A stretch of 64,000 bases of DNA from Cheilinus undulatus (taxonomy: Eukaryota; Chordata; Actinopteri; Labriformes; Labridae): contig NC_054866.1 of NCBI RefSeq assembly GCF_018320785.1, positions 31,969,000 through 32,032,999 on the forward strand, written 5' to 3'. This document shows positions 11,401 to 24,320 of this stretch, one piece after another. Both the position numbers and the translations under genes were made by a program. The notes below the pieces were generated by a model that searched no databases, was not told where the DNA came from, and saw nothing but the letters and a program-made list of their open reading frames with translations. The first letter of the stretch is position 1. Every line of letters starts with the position of its first letter.

Positions 11401-14200
11401 GTGATGCCAAACAATTGCTTCAGCTAACAGAGGGACTAAGGACACTATAGCACACATATTTATCGAGGATACTATTGTTGTTTTTCCCTCGACAAAATGA
11501 TGTCTCAGTTGGAGCCCTTCACTCAAATGAGCACATTTTATGCCTGTATGGTTCATCTGAGGTATGAGATTTTGAGGGACACATTTGTGATGTACTAGGA
11601 TATTAAAATTGACATTTCACAGGAATTTGTCTAAAAGCTACAAATTCAATGACTGTGATGCATCCATTGAAGCCATTATGGCTCTGATTGAGACGTGTGC
11701 TGGTTATGTTTGTGTGAGCTTAGATAAAGGAGGGAGGTTGGTCAGGGTTATGGCTACAATATCAAGAAGCCAATCAGAGATGGGATCAGTCAAAGCAGTC
11801 ACATACTGAAATGATAGTGGCTTTCTGGCACAGTGAATGTCTATTTCAGCTATAATTTAGGCTAATATAGATATAAATATTAAGTATCTTAAGCATTTCT
11901 CTGAAAGAACCTTTAGATCCTCATTAAGTTATATGCCATGCATGGAAAAGGTGCTATTAATCAAATAAATGAAAACTGATAGAGCAAAGATAGTTGTAAG
12001 TCTTGTAGTCACAGGGGTTTGCAGGGTTTTATTTTTATTTTCTTAAATCCTAACTTGGCCCCTGTATTCTAAACACTGTACACTTTAGCCCTCCTTACTA
12101 CCTTACGATCAAAGCCTACATCTGTCTTGACAGATAATCCAGATGTCAAACTCTTGTCCTCATTTTACCCAAACAGACATCCATCTTCCAATGGGATCTC
12201 AGTAAGTCAGGGTGATGTCACCGTCTGCCCGGCCATCGGCTTCAGGCGTTTAGAGAGCAATTTACAGGCCATGAACTAATGGAAATAACTTATTGATGCC
12301 AGGGGAAGATTGATCAACTCCCTGCTTCTCTCATTGTGCCCTGGAGGGAAAACTTACGAGGAGATATTTAAAGCTTAATCATGTGTGGGGAGTCTTGGAG
12401 AGTGAAAGGAAAATAACATTTCCTCATCTCATGTGTGAGCAGCTGCGTTTGACGGGCTTAGGATGGCTTATTTGGGTCTGCCCATGTTTTCCCTCCTAAA
12501 TGAATAACACTGCTCTAAGAAAATGTCAAGATATAATGAGAGGGACTCAGTTAAAATACAAATTTTCCCATTTTGATTTATCAGAAGTTACGGGAAGAGG
12601 GGGATGACTGGCATTCACCAGCTCACAGTGTTGAAAAGCAGCTGCAGAGTCTGTCAGGGTACTTACAGAGTTTGGTGGAATCATTAGACGAGAGGTAAAC
12701 AGAATAAATCCAGTGGAAAATGAATGTTTTCCAGCCTTTTTCATTTTGGTATTTATTGTGGCAGAGCTCTGCCGCTGGGGATGAAAACCAGAGTGTTAGG
12801 TGTTGAGTTTTATTGATATGCTGTATGAGCAAAGTTAATAAGCAACCACAGAGTATATTGAAGGTCCTGTGAGGAGTTTTTTTAGCTGGTTAGGAGACAC
12901 AATTGAATCAAAATCAGTGCCTCTTAATGGAAAAAGCAAACAAGACTATTAAACTTATAATTTCTATACAGTTATTTTTAATGCTGAAAACACTGCCACA
13001 GGGTAGGTGATGAACGACACTGCAGAAAGTAAATGGATTTTTTATCAGTGATGGTTTTGAAAGTTAAAAAGTGAACATGACAAGAGTTTTCACTAGAATA
13101 ACAACTTTTTCATGCATGGCACTTAAACTGCAAAGAACTACTGTTCGGTCAACAGGGGGCACCAAATTCAACATAAACTCCTTACAGGAGCTTTAACACT
13201 ACATCTACCATCAGGTCAAATTTACCCAAGGCTGTTACTCAGGTGAGATAAAATATTAGTTTTTGACGTTTCCTTAGAGTTAAAGATTACATAAATCCAA
13301 ATTTTAAAATGTAGCTGTAGTGGACCATTGTGGTTGGTAGATTTGGCAAATTTGCCTCACAATGAACAGAAGGCAGCATTTGACTGACTGCTGGCTTTCA
13401 GTGGGGGCAGTGGCATCAGCTAACGGCAGACTGTGCTGAGATGAGCTGCTCTGTGATTTTATATTGTGGTGGGGGTGCTGGGTCCATCCCTTCTGTGGGC
13501 TCATGACATTGTGAGCCCCCATATTGGCCCTGCCTACATTGAACCCAGCCAGGAAAGAGATGAAGAACTTTCTAGTGGTCTACATCCAGGGTTCAGTCAC
13601 GTGCAGATCTCGGTGTTTTCACATGTTTGCAGCAGCCATTTTCCAACATGTCTAGTGTGTTGGGACACAAAAAATGTAGCTCTAGCAAAAGTTAGAAGAC
13701 TGTTTGTTGCATGTTGATCTGATAGTTTATCACACACTATGTTTCAAGCCTCCACACATGCCCACGCATTCTCATGTATTGATCAGCTGCTCCCATCACC
13801 TGGTCACTTTTATCAAATAGAACTCCCTCTCTGTTATACAATCAAATGCTGTTGCCTTTTAAAAATATCTCCTTCTCCTGCACCAGTTCATTCCTGACAC
13901 GGTTGCAAGTGGCCCTTCCCATCACCGTTAAGTCACCAGGAGGTCATCCTCAGCTGTCAACCCCAGTCTTTGCAGTGAGGGCAACCTCTTTAGCCCATAA
14001 GCCTCAGTTGCCATCTGGTCAACCCTTGTCTTCACAGTCAACACCTCTACCACCAATGTCCACAGGGGGATAAACCTTGCTGCTGCTCAAGACAGACACC
14101 CTTTGATCACAGTCATGCTCTTGTTGAGTTCAAGCACAAAATGTAGCACTTTAAAAGTTTCTATACAATGCATGCACTTTTACAATTTCATCATGAACAC
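8453..14200. other. Non-coding; nothing firmly recognised
   Basis: AT-rich intergenic DNA with a short AAAAC repeat near 9828-9848. The block around 10510-11040 looks like diverged interspersed repeat, but I could not name it or set borders. No open frame shows a domain. Confidence 0.45.
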
Positions 14201-14214
14201 CATCATAGATAATG

Positions 14215-14480
14215 TATATATATAGTCAACATAGCTATAGTTTAGCAGACGCTACATTTGCAAAAGCTAACATAGATATGCTAAAATATACAAGCTACAT
14301 TTACTGTGTATGCACATAAGCTTAGCTTTAGCAATGTAAGATATTTGGCTAACTTACCTGAGTTTGCTAAAACTCACATTGCTAAAGCTCATGTCCCTAA
14401 AGCTAAAGCTAACATATCTATATCTGCTTATACATAGCTAAAGTAGCTATGCTAGCTTTAGCTAAAGCTAACAAAGGTAA
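14215..14480. repeat. AGCTA-rich degenerate minisatellite
   Basis: Repeated AGCTAAAGCTAACATAGC-like strings, with many AGCT palindromes and loose spacing. The same word family builds the larger tract at 37481-38575. Confidence 0.7.
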
Positions 14481-14568
14481 AGCAAGCCACTGTTTGTGTA
14501 ACTTCTTCTAAAACAGGTTCATGCATAATTTAATCCCAGATTAAACCTTTCTTTTTTTAACACATATA

Positions 14569-14722
14569 TTTTGGGGCTTTTATGCCTTTATTGACAGAGG
14601 AGAACAATGGATAGAACTGGAAACAGGGATGAAAGAAACGTGGGAAAGGGGCAACTGGCTAGATTTGAACCTGTGACACCAGCATGAGGGACGCAACCTT
14701 ACCACTAGGCCATCTGTGCCCC
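14569..14722 (-). mobile_element. tRNA-derived SINE
   Basis: On the minus strand the RNA polymerase III A box TGGCCTAGTGGTAAGG (14712-14697) and B box GGTTCAAATC (14671-14662) are in the right order and spacing, followed by a tRNA-unrelated body ending in a GCCTTTATT/AATAAAGGC block. The same body occurs in plus orientation at 36836-37022. No clear target-site duplication was seen, so the 3' border is approximate. Confidence 0.8.
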
Positions 14723-15354
14723 ATCCTGGCTTAGATCTCTGACCTTTTTTCCATTTCATTTATGAAATGTTCCTTTGCCTATTGGTCTGACTGAGACAGT
14801 GTCTCACAGCAGTGGTCTGTAAGCCAGACCCCTGTCCATGCACTTGTGTTTGGTTACAGATATCTTTAGAGGCAAGCGCATGTCTGCAGAAGATTGCTGT
14901 AATAAAGTGAAGTAGCTGATGCAAATGAAGAGCCTATATATCCCATTTAAAAGTCCTGAGCCACTTTTGTTTTTAACACTAAAATGATTTATTTTTATGT
15001 TGCTGTGAGGAGCAGATGTTAATAAAGTGCAGTTTAAGTGTAAAAGCTGTTTGAAGTTGTGGCCTGGAGTTGGCTGAAGGCCGTTGTCACATCATCTATT
15101 ACGTGAATTAGGTGTCACAGCAGTTAAAAGACCGCTTAGAAGAATCATCACCGCCCATATGTGAACACTTCACCCTCACCAGTACAGTATGTGCCCCTGA
15201 CAGAACCATTGTCTGGATTGTTTTTAACCTATTACCTAAATACAGATGTACAATGTCACATCTTATTAAATCGTCTTTATCCAGAAATTCTTAGTCATAT
15301 AAAAGGTGGTGGTTTGTTTTCCAAAGTTAGAGATGACTCAGTTTTCAGCACATG
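14723..15354. other. c1qtnf5 3' flank
   Basis: This is the 3' side of c1qtnf5 on the minus strand. A TTTATT (AATAAA on the minus strand) near 14989-14994, about 360 bases past the stop, is a candidate polyadenylation signal. No gene was seen. Confidence 0.4.
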
Positions 15355-15875
15355 TCATGCAAACACTGCAGAGTTTTTCCAGTCTGAGTACACAAGGAAA
15401 CCTGTGAAGGTGCTGTCAGTCTTTGTGCTGGAGTAAAAGCCATTGTACTCGGACAGAGCCATCTGGACCCACACCTGGTCACCAGGGACGAGATGGAGCA
15501 GGGAGCCACCCGACAGAGACGCCGGTTTGGGCCAGTTGCCGTAGTACTGGAAATAAGATGCCACGGTGTGTCCGTTCTTCATCAGGTCAAACTGCAGGCT
15601 TGCTCTGTATACGGTGGCGTGGACACTGAAGTAGTAGACTCCAGGCACTTTGCAGGTAAAGCGTCCCGTCTCTGAGTTGTAGTCACCCTGCTCGTTCAGC
15701 ATGACCTTGTCAAAGTGGACGGCCTCGGCTACAGTGAGGGGTAAAGTGTGGCCCTCAGATATTTTTGCACTGAAGGCAGATTTGGGAGCTACGGCGCACT
15801 CTCCTGGCTGGCCCCTCTCCCCTTTTTGCCCTGGGTCACCTCTGTCTCCAGTGAGTCCTCGAACGCCTGTCTCAC
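15355..15875 (-). CDS. c1qtnf5: c1qtnf5 coding exon 2
   Basis: 521 bases encoding the rest of the collagen stretch and the whole C1q domain, ending TTTGCATGA. The acceptor CAG is at 15878-15876. The frame continues the Gly-X-Y register exactly (GYP-GET-GVR). Confidence 0.96.
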
Positions 15876-16184
15876 CTGTAGAAGAGGAAATGCATGAGAA
15901 TCCACCAGTAGACTTTAAGTAAGTCACCCTCATGTTTCTACAATTACCCCACCTGGGTATCCCTTGTCCCCCTTTTCTCCCTTCTCTCCTGGAGGAGCAT
16001 CCCGCCCATCTCTGCCATCTCTCCCAGGCTGCCCAGGACTGCCGTGACCTCCCGGAGATCCTGGGATACCAGGAAGACCGGTGCACAGACTGGGAGGGAT
16101 CTTGTTGTCTTCTAGCTGGTTTGACAGATGGACTTGGAGGAGGAGGAGGGCGTGAAACAAAGACAGCAGTCTGAAGGATGTCAT
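15355..16184 (-). CDS. c1qtnf5: Complement C1q tumor necrosis factor-related protein 5 (C1QTNF5)
   Basis: Two coding exons, 16184-15953 and 15875-15355, join in phase 1 (CCCAG/GTGGGG donor, CTTCTACAG acceptor) to give 250 residues (human 243). Residues 1-22 are a signal peptide. The conserved DNKIPPSLC block follows. A collagen Gly-X-Y stretch runs from 36 to 103, and a C1q domain from about 109 to 250 with [32 protein letters not shown] and the C-terminal [15 protein letters not shown]. These blocks match C1QTNF5 rather than other C1QTNF members. The protein is secreted and trimerises; human mutations in it cause late-onset retinal degeneration. The start at 16184 was chosen because it begins the signal peptide; a pyrimidine tract and CAG at 16200-16198 suggest an upstream 5' UTR exon. 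One collagen triplet carries Ala63 in place of Gly. Confidence 0.96.
15953..16184 (-). CDS. c1qtnf5: c1qtnf5 coding exon 1
   Basis: 232 bases encoding residues 1-77 plus one base: the signal peptide and first half of the collagen stretch. The donor GT is at 15952-15951. Confidence 0.95.
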
Positions 16185-16197
16185 TGCAGAGTGACGG

Positions 16198-19100
16198 CTG
16201 AGAGGAAAGAGAAAACACTCCAATAGTATATAGGTATAATATGCACCATTTTGATGTAGCAATTATTGAGTGTATCTTGATTTAATTTATCAATGAGTAC
16301 TGACTTTCTAAAAAAAGAGAAAAGTCAAATTCCTCCTGGGTTTGTTGTTCTTAGCTCTGTGTTTACACTGATAGTAATTCCTTAAGCTTTTTGTGGATCT
16401 TCACCCAACATGCCAGGGAAGAGAGAGATGACCACACTCAGAGGTATAATGGCAGGCAGTACAGTTGACTTATCCAGCTCTTGCAGCTACACAATGGACA
16501 AAATTTTGGCCTGTAAACCTCTAGAAAGCTTGATTTTCCTGCAGCTTTATTGAACATGCCATCCACAACTAAGAAAAATGGTCAAATGGGGTAAAGACAA
16601 CACTGACATGAGGCATCCTGAGAGGCTAGAGACTAAAATGTATTTTATCCTGTTTCTCACATAAACGACTCACATTTTGGCTTGAGGGACGGCTGAGGAG
16701 CACCATCTACTGGTTTATTTATGATACCAAAGTTCAAACTGGACTGGTCAAAAAACAAGTGCACCACAGTTGCCCCCATACACATAATTTTAAATGAACA
16801 CTATAATTATAAAGCTGAGGAAGGGATTGCAAGTTTATCTTTTTTAACCAACAGCAGAAGTAAACAGGGAAAATTATGTTTAACTACATGTATGAGCACT
16901 CAAAGTGAAATTCTGATTCAAACAAACGCTTGCTTGATGTTTGAGTTAAGCTCTTTTCAAAGAGGCGCTGGATATTGAGGTGAAAGGGGAGACTGCATCA
17001 GTGAAGACAGGCCTATAAGTCCAGGTGTTTTTTTTTTCTGAAAATGAGGCTTTCCTCCTTTGTTTTCAAAAATAACCCTGTCCACTCATGTTATGCTCTG
17101 AAAAACATCTTTGTACACATGAAAATGCAAAACCTTACTGTTGGGGCCAGCTAAAGGCCAGCTAAGACAACACAGATACTGCCTGATTTTGGCCCGCAGC
17201 TCATCGTCAAACGTCGAGGCCAGATCATGCGTGTGGGAATGACAAACACTCTTGTAGTGTGAAATAATTAACGATGTATCCAAGACACCACCTGACCAAC
17301 AAGACTAGCATGTCAGACTTTTCCTTGCATGGATGTCTAGTTTGACACCCTGACCCACCATCAACAATGGGAATCCTGACACCCATCAATAGGGAAGATT
17401 TTCTTCGTATCTTTGTATCATCATTTACCAAACCACATCAAACCAGTCAACACTTTTTCTGCCTCTGGAGATTTATATATACAGGGATTATCTTGAAATT
17501 TTATCACATACGTATCTGAAGTTCTATTTGAAGTAGAGCTGGTTTATATTGTCCTCCCCTTCATACATAAGGAGGAGTCCACAACTGTTTCTTGCTTTGC
17601 TTTTTCATCTTGTCAGAGCAAAAGACCACAAGAATCACATAGATCACTTCACTCTGACTTGTGAACCCACACACACAGTCATGGAGACAGTGGTGACATC
17701 AGGATGAGCGGTCAGGATGGCACTTAAACCAAAAAATTGTGCAGTCTGAGCAGCCTTTAGGTGCTGCCATGTCAGCATACAGTAAGTCCATCTTTTACCG
17801 TGCACACGAAGCAGCTCACTCACTAACAGCAATAATATCCTTGATGGAACATTTTCTCTACAATGATCAGTTCATATTCAAAGTTGTCCTGACAACCCAA
17901 AACTGCAGACCCTAGTGCCAGGGTTTGTGTCTTCAGAGTGCTGCATGAATCTGTGGTGACCTCCGTAGACCATTCAGGTGCCCCTTCTCTTCAACATAGT
18001 GGGAGAGCAACAGTGTTTGTACGTATGTGTATAGTCCTGTTGGCAACATAAAGAGGTGCATTTTGAATGATCTGAAACACCATTTGTGTGTGTAAGAAGG
18101 GCCAAAACAAAAACAGCAAAAAAGAAGAAAAAAAAAAAAAAAACACTCCGTTTTCAACAATACCCATCTATGTGTGTACTGGGCCATAGACTTAGATGTT
18201 TTACACTCCAAGCAGATATACATGACAATGTGTAAGGAAATGCTTTAAAGGCTTTTTAAAAATTATTATGACTACTGAATCTTCATCAGTGCAATGAACA
18301 TCTCAGTGGTCCAGCCATGTTGGTTTGATTTAGCTAGCATAATTTATCCATCATAATAAGGACCTTACAAGTATTTCCTTCCATTCTGTTAATCATCCTT
18401 CATGTGAATCAACACATAAATTTAGGATTTTTTGCACTCTGGGATGTTTGGTCATCGTTTAAATTCCCTCCCTTGGCTTGAATTAAAAACTGAATTATCT
18501 AAGCAACATGACTGAGTCAACATCATTCACCAGATGTCAGTGTTTTTGCCAGATGTGTTGGGTAATGATGAGTAATTTAGAATTTAATGACATGTTGTGT
18601 CTTTCTCCACAATGGCAGATATCTTTTGAAAATATTACAGCATTAAATGTGAAGAGAAGCATAAACAAATGGAGATCTCTACTGACTCTAACAACACCCA
18701 CGGGGAGCCTTTGTTTGTTGACATAGGGTTAGTTTTTGGGTCAAACCAGTGATTCAGATTTCCCAGTTATAATAATAGCATGCTCTGTTTCAGAAAAGAC
18801 ACATGGTGGGAGCTGATGGAGACTAAAATGATGATAAATTAAAGCCTGTTTTAACACTAACAGAAGCAACATTAGCAAAATTAGCACGTATTTGCACAGG
18901 TTAAAATGACACTTTCTATCTACCGATTTTTAAATCCAGAAAGAGGAAAATAAATGAAACTGGTGACATCATCATGAATCATGTCCTCAAAGCCAAACAT
19001 GGCCCTCTCATTTTCTACACAGGAGTTTCTAATCAGACTTGTTGAATACCAGACTGACTGCTCAGAAAGAAGTCACAATCACAACCTCAGTGTCATCCTC

Positions 19101-19930
19101 AAATTCTCTGTTTCTCTTCCCAAGATCTCCTCTTTGCTTGTTTTTGATTCATCTGTGATCTTACTTCTTTGGCTGACCCTACACGGGCAAGATAGAAGAA
19201 ACACTTCATCAATCCAGGAGAAAGAGTAGGAATGTGGAAGTATGAAACGTGGGAGCCAAACTGTACTGTGTTCATTTAGTAAGTCAGAATAATAATAATA
19301 AAAAAAAAAATCAGAAATTTGGGTTACAATTTCTCATTGAGGACAAAAAAAATTAGGGATCAAACTTGAGAAGACGGTTTTGTTGTGTTTATGTTTGTGA
19401 ACCGTCAAGGAATGCAACATCCATGCTGGCTCTTACTGGTTATTGCTGGTATTCTGTCCAAGGTGGACCGATGTGGTTCTGACAAGCTTTTTGCTGGGTC
19501 ATGCCTGGGTAGGGGTGAATTGGACCCAAACTGGACTAAATTTGATCAGTTCTTGTTCTCTCCCTTGTTTGGAGGTAGGGTGTTTTCTCTGAGGCCATCA
19601 GTGCTTGTGTTAGAGGTGTTATTAGCAAGGCCACTAATATGGGGGGGGGGGGGTAAAGGGGAGAGCTTTCTGGGGCCCAGCCAAATGTGTGGCCTATGGA
19701 GGAAAAAAAAGAAAAGATTTTATATATTACTGCTGTAGTACAGTATAGCCTTTTTCAAAATGTGAACTCCTTTTCTGAAAATATTTTCAATTTTTCTGCT
19801 AATGTCACTGTTGTGGATGGACACACTGACTAAACCATTTGGAAAGTAATGTCTTCATAGCCAAGCCATTATTTGTCAGAGTGCCAGAGAATACAGTAGG
19901 AGGAAGTGAAATAACCATAAGGGAATAATA
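16198..19930. other. Non-coding upstream of c1qtnf5; nothing firmly recognised
   Basis: It should contain the c1qtnf5 promoter and probably a 5' UTR exon, neither of which I can place. I looked for MFRP-like CUB, LDLa or frizzled exons on the minus strand and saw none. There is a poly-A run at 18126-18145 and a G13 run at 19641-19653. Confidence 0.4.
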
Positions 19931-19934
19931 ATAA

Positions 19935-20175
19935 TATAATTGCATAAAGGGAAAAGGTGAACATTGGCAAAAAGGGGTTAAGGCAAAATGAGTGAGAAAT
20001 GGTGAAAAGCAGTTAAAAAGTAGAAAAGTTTGGTTAACAGAGGCAAAAATTGATTTAAAAGGGCAATAAAGTGTCATAAAAGGGTGGAAAAATGGGTTGT
20101 TAGTGGGAAAAATGTGTCAATAAAGGCAGCAACAGTGACAAAAATGGACTAAAAAGTGGCAAGAATAAGTGACAC
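19935..20175 (+). repeat. Degenerate 20-22 bp purine-rich minisatellite
   Basis: About ten to twelve imperfect copies of a unit close to GGCAAAAATGGGTTAAAAAG. Nearly all pyrimidines lie on the other strand, giving marked strand asymmetry. It has no coding potential. Confidence 0.7.
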
Positions 20176-20179
20176 ACTT

Positions 20180-23035
20180 TTCAGCTCCAAAATGAAGTAA
20201 CTGTTGGTCAGCATGTTTGAAGGGCCTGCTCTCTGAGTTCTTTAATTCTGTGGACAGTCCTGGGTAGTAGTATTTTGTGATGGACATTTGTTTGAATTGT
20301 ATATTTCCCCTAGTCTTTTTTTACCCCCCTCATCCCTGTCTTGGAAGATATAACAAAGAAACGGCCCCAGCCTGTCTCCCCTCCTGAGTCATAAACTGAA
20401 CTGATGAGCGGAGCAGGACGGCTCCTTGCTGTTTTAACAGAACAGGTTTCTTGCTGACTCGCCATTTATGTTTCTATTTCTGAGAAATTTTGTTTGTGCT
20501 TATGAGAAAAAGTAGACTTTTGATATTTCACAGACCTTCAAAGTGTAAGTGAAAGTTTATATGAAAAGAGAGAAAGAGGGGTAAGACAGAGCTGAAAGAG
20601 AGAGTGAAACGCTGAGGGGAAAAAGGAGGAGGGAGACAGAAATGCATGTCAGCGTTCCTGGCAGAGGAGGAGAGCAGACAAGAGGACTGAGTCTGAACAG
20701 CTGTCTGTCTGATTACTAACATGAATGTTTTCAATAACCGTGTAATTCAGTGCTACTAGACCAACAACACATGGAGTGTTTACTGTACAGCTACACACAC
20801 GATCAGGATTTGTTTTTACATTTTTAATGCTGGTTCATGATCTGCTGCTGTTTTTGTCAGAGAGTCAGGACAATCCTTTAGTTCTGGGTTGCTGCAAAAC
20901 CCAGAGAAAACTGGAGGTAGACACTGGATAGGAGGTCAAATTTTAGGTGATTTTGCTCCAAACTACAGAGGTTTTTGGATAAAAATTCTGTTGTGGCAAA
21001 AAAAAAAAAAAAAACAATGAGCAGAAGTTTCAAAAATGTTGGCATTTTGCCTCAAGGCCAGCTGGAGTGCACTGATTTCATCTGCGTTTACTGTAACTCA
21101 GTATTAGTGTGTTATGAGCAAATACAGCTGTAAATTGTAGCAAGAGGCCATTTGGATGCATAATAATAACTTTCGGATACAGGGCTTCTACTGTAATACT
21201 TATACTTTTATTTTGAAGGTTCAGAACACTTCTTAGAGCTTAGTACTCATAACTAAACAAAACACAGAAATGCACTCTGTTGTTCTGATTCTTAAAACAG
21301 TCTCTCAGCTCTGCACCATGCCATGTGCTGTTTTCTTCAGTGTAAAACAGAAGACAAGTTTTCTTTAACCCTAAAAAACATCATAACCAGACTCACCTGA
21401 TGTTTATATGGAAAGTCTTTGAGAGCTGCTACCGCTGACAATGTCTCCGAGTCTCAAATCCAGAAGAAGCTGTTCCTCCAAGCCCGAGAGTCCGTCTGGG
21501 GAGAACTGAGAGGAAATGGTAATGAAATCCAATTAGAAAGTGGGGTGGGTGGGAGAGCACGGCCTGAGGGTGGAGGAGAGAGAACAGGGTGGATACTGAG
21601 GAAAGTACTTGATGCTTGTCCAGTACAAACAAAATAGACACGATGAAATACAGCACTGACCAAATCAATATGAAAGGAGGGGTTTAGAGGGGACTGGAGA
21701 AGTTAAGAAGGGGATGGTGAATGGAGGAATGTTTAGATGGTTACATAACAGTGTTTGGGAAAATCTCCAAGAAGCCACCTCAGAGAGTTCAGTGAGCTGT
21801 GGTCTGAAAAAGAGGCAAATGTCATCGCAACAAACAGCTAAACGAGACGTTGCAGTTTCTTTGTAACAAGGAAAATGTCTGCTTCAAAAGTCAGAAGAGA
21901 AAGCAATATAGAGAACATGCTAAAACTTTTTAACTTTAGTCAATAGAACTACAAAGGATGAACTCTGAGGAAAGTGAGGGTAAATGACAGCATTGCCTAA
22001 AGATATATCATACTTTTTTCCACCTTTCAGTACGGTCTTCTGTTGTATAATAGATAATCTATGCCATTTTTGGTCAATTTATAACATGGATCAAGCACCA
22101 CAGGATGACTTTGACCCTGTATAAACCAGCTCTAAACAGCCTTTCTCAGAACAGTCTATTTTCGGTGTGTGTCTTGACTGCACACACTGGCATAGTTAAA
22201 GCAGGAAAAGAGCAGAATCCCCAACTTTGAGGATTTTTTTTTCTTTGTAGCTATTGGATAGCATCTCAAATCACAATGAAAACAGCAGGAATACCTTTTT
22301 TTGTGTACCTTCCCGACTATAATAAGGGAAAGAAACAAGCAGGTAATGAGCCAGCTGGCGCAAAATTATTTAGCTGCTTGTTGTGTTTGCTGGCAATGCT
22401 GTTTAAGTGTGTGAGAGAGACAGCAGGAATGGTTTCGTCGCTGTTTGTAGTTATTTGAACAGTGATTACAAGACAAGCAAAAACTGGAGTGCTGACATTT
22501 CAGTGTCGAACACTTTAGAGTTGATTTAACTCAAACCGTGTATTTTTAACTCTATTCTGAGTTAAATAGCCTTCAGTATTGATCGATCAGCTTCAGTCCA
22601 ACTCTGCAGAGAGTCAGTTGATCCAAGGGCCACCCTCTAAAATTTCATGGGAGGAATGAAGGGTGGGGGGGTATAAGTGGAGGTTTCCCATTATGCCCTT
22701 GGGCAGACAGTTTGGATGTGCTAATTGTATTTGCATATGTTTAGATTTATAGGTGCAATCACTTCGTGTGCTCATGTTACTGGTGGATTGTTGTTTGATG
22801 TTAGATGCTTTTGCATCAAGAGTGAATTTTTCCACTAAGTTTGTGACCTAACACATGTTAAATTCTATGTAGTTTCAGATGACCTGGCTTCATGCTTGTC
22901 TGTCTACTTTGTCTTTGCCAGAAGACACCCCGCCTTGTCACAAGTGTTTGACATGAGTTGCAAAGTCAAGTAAGTATGCAAAGTGCATTGCAATGTGCAC
23001 ATAATAATAACTTTAGATACTTAAATTAATACACA
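20180..23035. other. Non-coding; nothing recognised
   Basis: It holds a poly-A run at 21000-21014 and short frames without domains. The purine-rich stretch around 20560-20690 and 21420-21610 gives open frames on both strands by composition. Confidence 0.45.
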
Positions 23036-23039
23036 AAGT

Positions 23040-23770
23040 GAAAGGAGGTAACACGATGTTGTGTGATCTTTATTCTTTTCAGCCCTATATTCTGGTACAG
23101 AGAGCGCAGGAGAGGTGAGCAAGAGAGGCAGAGTTGCATCTTAGCCCCTATACTCTGCAGTACCTGTATGGACTGGATAATCGGGCAAGTAACAGGAGCA
23201 GAACTATGGTAGAGTGTCATCTGGTGATGTCCAGATCACTGGTCTGGACTTTGCTGATGATGCTGTGATCCTTGCGACTGCAGATATCCTTGTGGGGCTC
23301 TTAACTTGCTGAATGAGGAGACTGAAGCATTGTGAATGCACATCTTCTGGGCCAAAACAAAGATCCAGACATTTTGGGATGCCTTGGATGCTGCCATCCA
23401 ATCTGTGTCTGTGGATGATGAGGGTGTGGAAGTTGTAGAGCAGTTCACCTACCTGTAGTGTAATCCATCAATCTGCTGACTGCCAGCCTGAGATCAACTG
23501 CAGGCTTGGACTAGCACGAGGTGATGGGTTCTCTAAGCAAGACAGTGAGTTGTTCCCGGTATCTGAGCATGCAGATGAAAGTCAGAGTCTTGGTCCTCCC
23601 GGTCTTACTATACTCCTGTGAGGCCTGGACGTTGACTGGACTCTTTTGCTACAACTTCTCTTCGGCACATTTTTTGTATCCTTGGCAAGTCTGTGTGTCT
23701 AATGCTGATGTGCTCAGCAGTGCAAGGGTGCGAAGGGTAGGCTGATTGATACTGGAATGGCAGCTACGCT
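23040..23770 (+). pseudogene. Broken non-LTR (LINE) reverse transcriptase fragment
   Basis: Translated in several plus-strand frames, this region shows the C-terminal half of a LINE reverse transcriptase: a CILAPILCSTCMDWIIG-like block near 23135-23185, then GLDFADDAVILAT with the FADD catalytic motif near 23240-23280, then VVEQFTYL-VIHQSADCQPEINCR near 23430-23510, then LVLPVLLYSCEAWTLTG near 23590-23640. Stops and frameshifts separate the blocks, so it is dead. The 5' endonuclease part is absent. LINEs of this kind supply the machinery that SINEs in the window would have used. Confidence 0.85.
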
Positions 23771-23779
23771 TTTAAGGGC

Positions 23780-24320
23780 AGGGTTGGGCACCTGGTGCCA
23801 TGGACTCCACATTCATACACTGATGGCAGTTTGCTATGGAAAATTGGCCATCAGTATTAGCTAATCCCATTTAAATATATTCCCATTTTCACACCCCTAA
23901 CGAAACAGTGGGATTAAGTGTCTTACCCAAGGACACGCAGTCCCATCGACATCGATATGTGACTGCAGTAGCTGGGGATGGAACCCACAACCTTCCTATT
24001 GCAAAACTAAAATGGCCGTCTGAGGCGGCAGACCCACGCCTAAGCAGCGCCACCGAGGAACTGACGCTCCCATTCATTACTATGGTGTTCAAAATTTCAA
24101 AGTCCAAGAAAGACTGAATGGGTGCGCGGATCATCACCAAAATCTAATCGATTCTTCCCTGTCACTATCCCAACATTTCCTGAAAGTTTGGTGAAGATCT
24201 GACTTTCCGTTCTGGAGTTATCTTGTACACATACAAAGAAAGAAAGAGAGAAAGAACCCTTTACATAACCCCCTGCTGATTTCATCGGCGTGGGTAACAA
24301 CTGACTCTACCCACTTAGCT
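23780..24320 (+). repeat. Teleost interspersed repeat / LINE 3' tail-like sequence
   Basis: The GTGTCTTACCCAAGGACAC motif near 23917-23936 followed by GATGGAACCCACAACCTTCC, and then a block ending in a GAAAGAAAGAGAGAAAG tract and CCTGCTGATTTCATCGGCG, are typical of repeats scattered through teleost genomes, including RTE/Rex-type 3' tails. It may be a composite of two repeats. The assignment is from memory. Confidence 0.55.

Noticed and set aside
14662-14712. Minus-strand A and B boxes, considered as a tRNA gene
   Set aside because: Same SINE family as at 36836-37022; not a functional tRNA.
15423-16174. Several plus-strand frames opposite c1qtnf5
   Set aside because: They are antisense shadows of the collagen and C1q coding exons.
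15930-16262. Longer start for C1QTNF5 at 16262
   Set aside because: The extra N-terminal residues would precede the signal peptide and cross a likely splice acceptor at 16200-16198; the start at 16184 gives a normal signal peptide.
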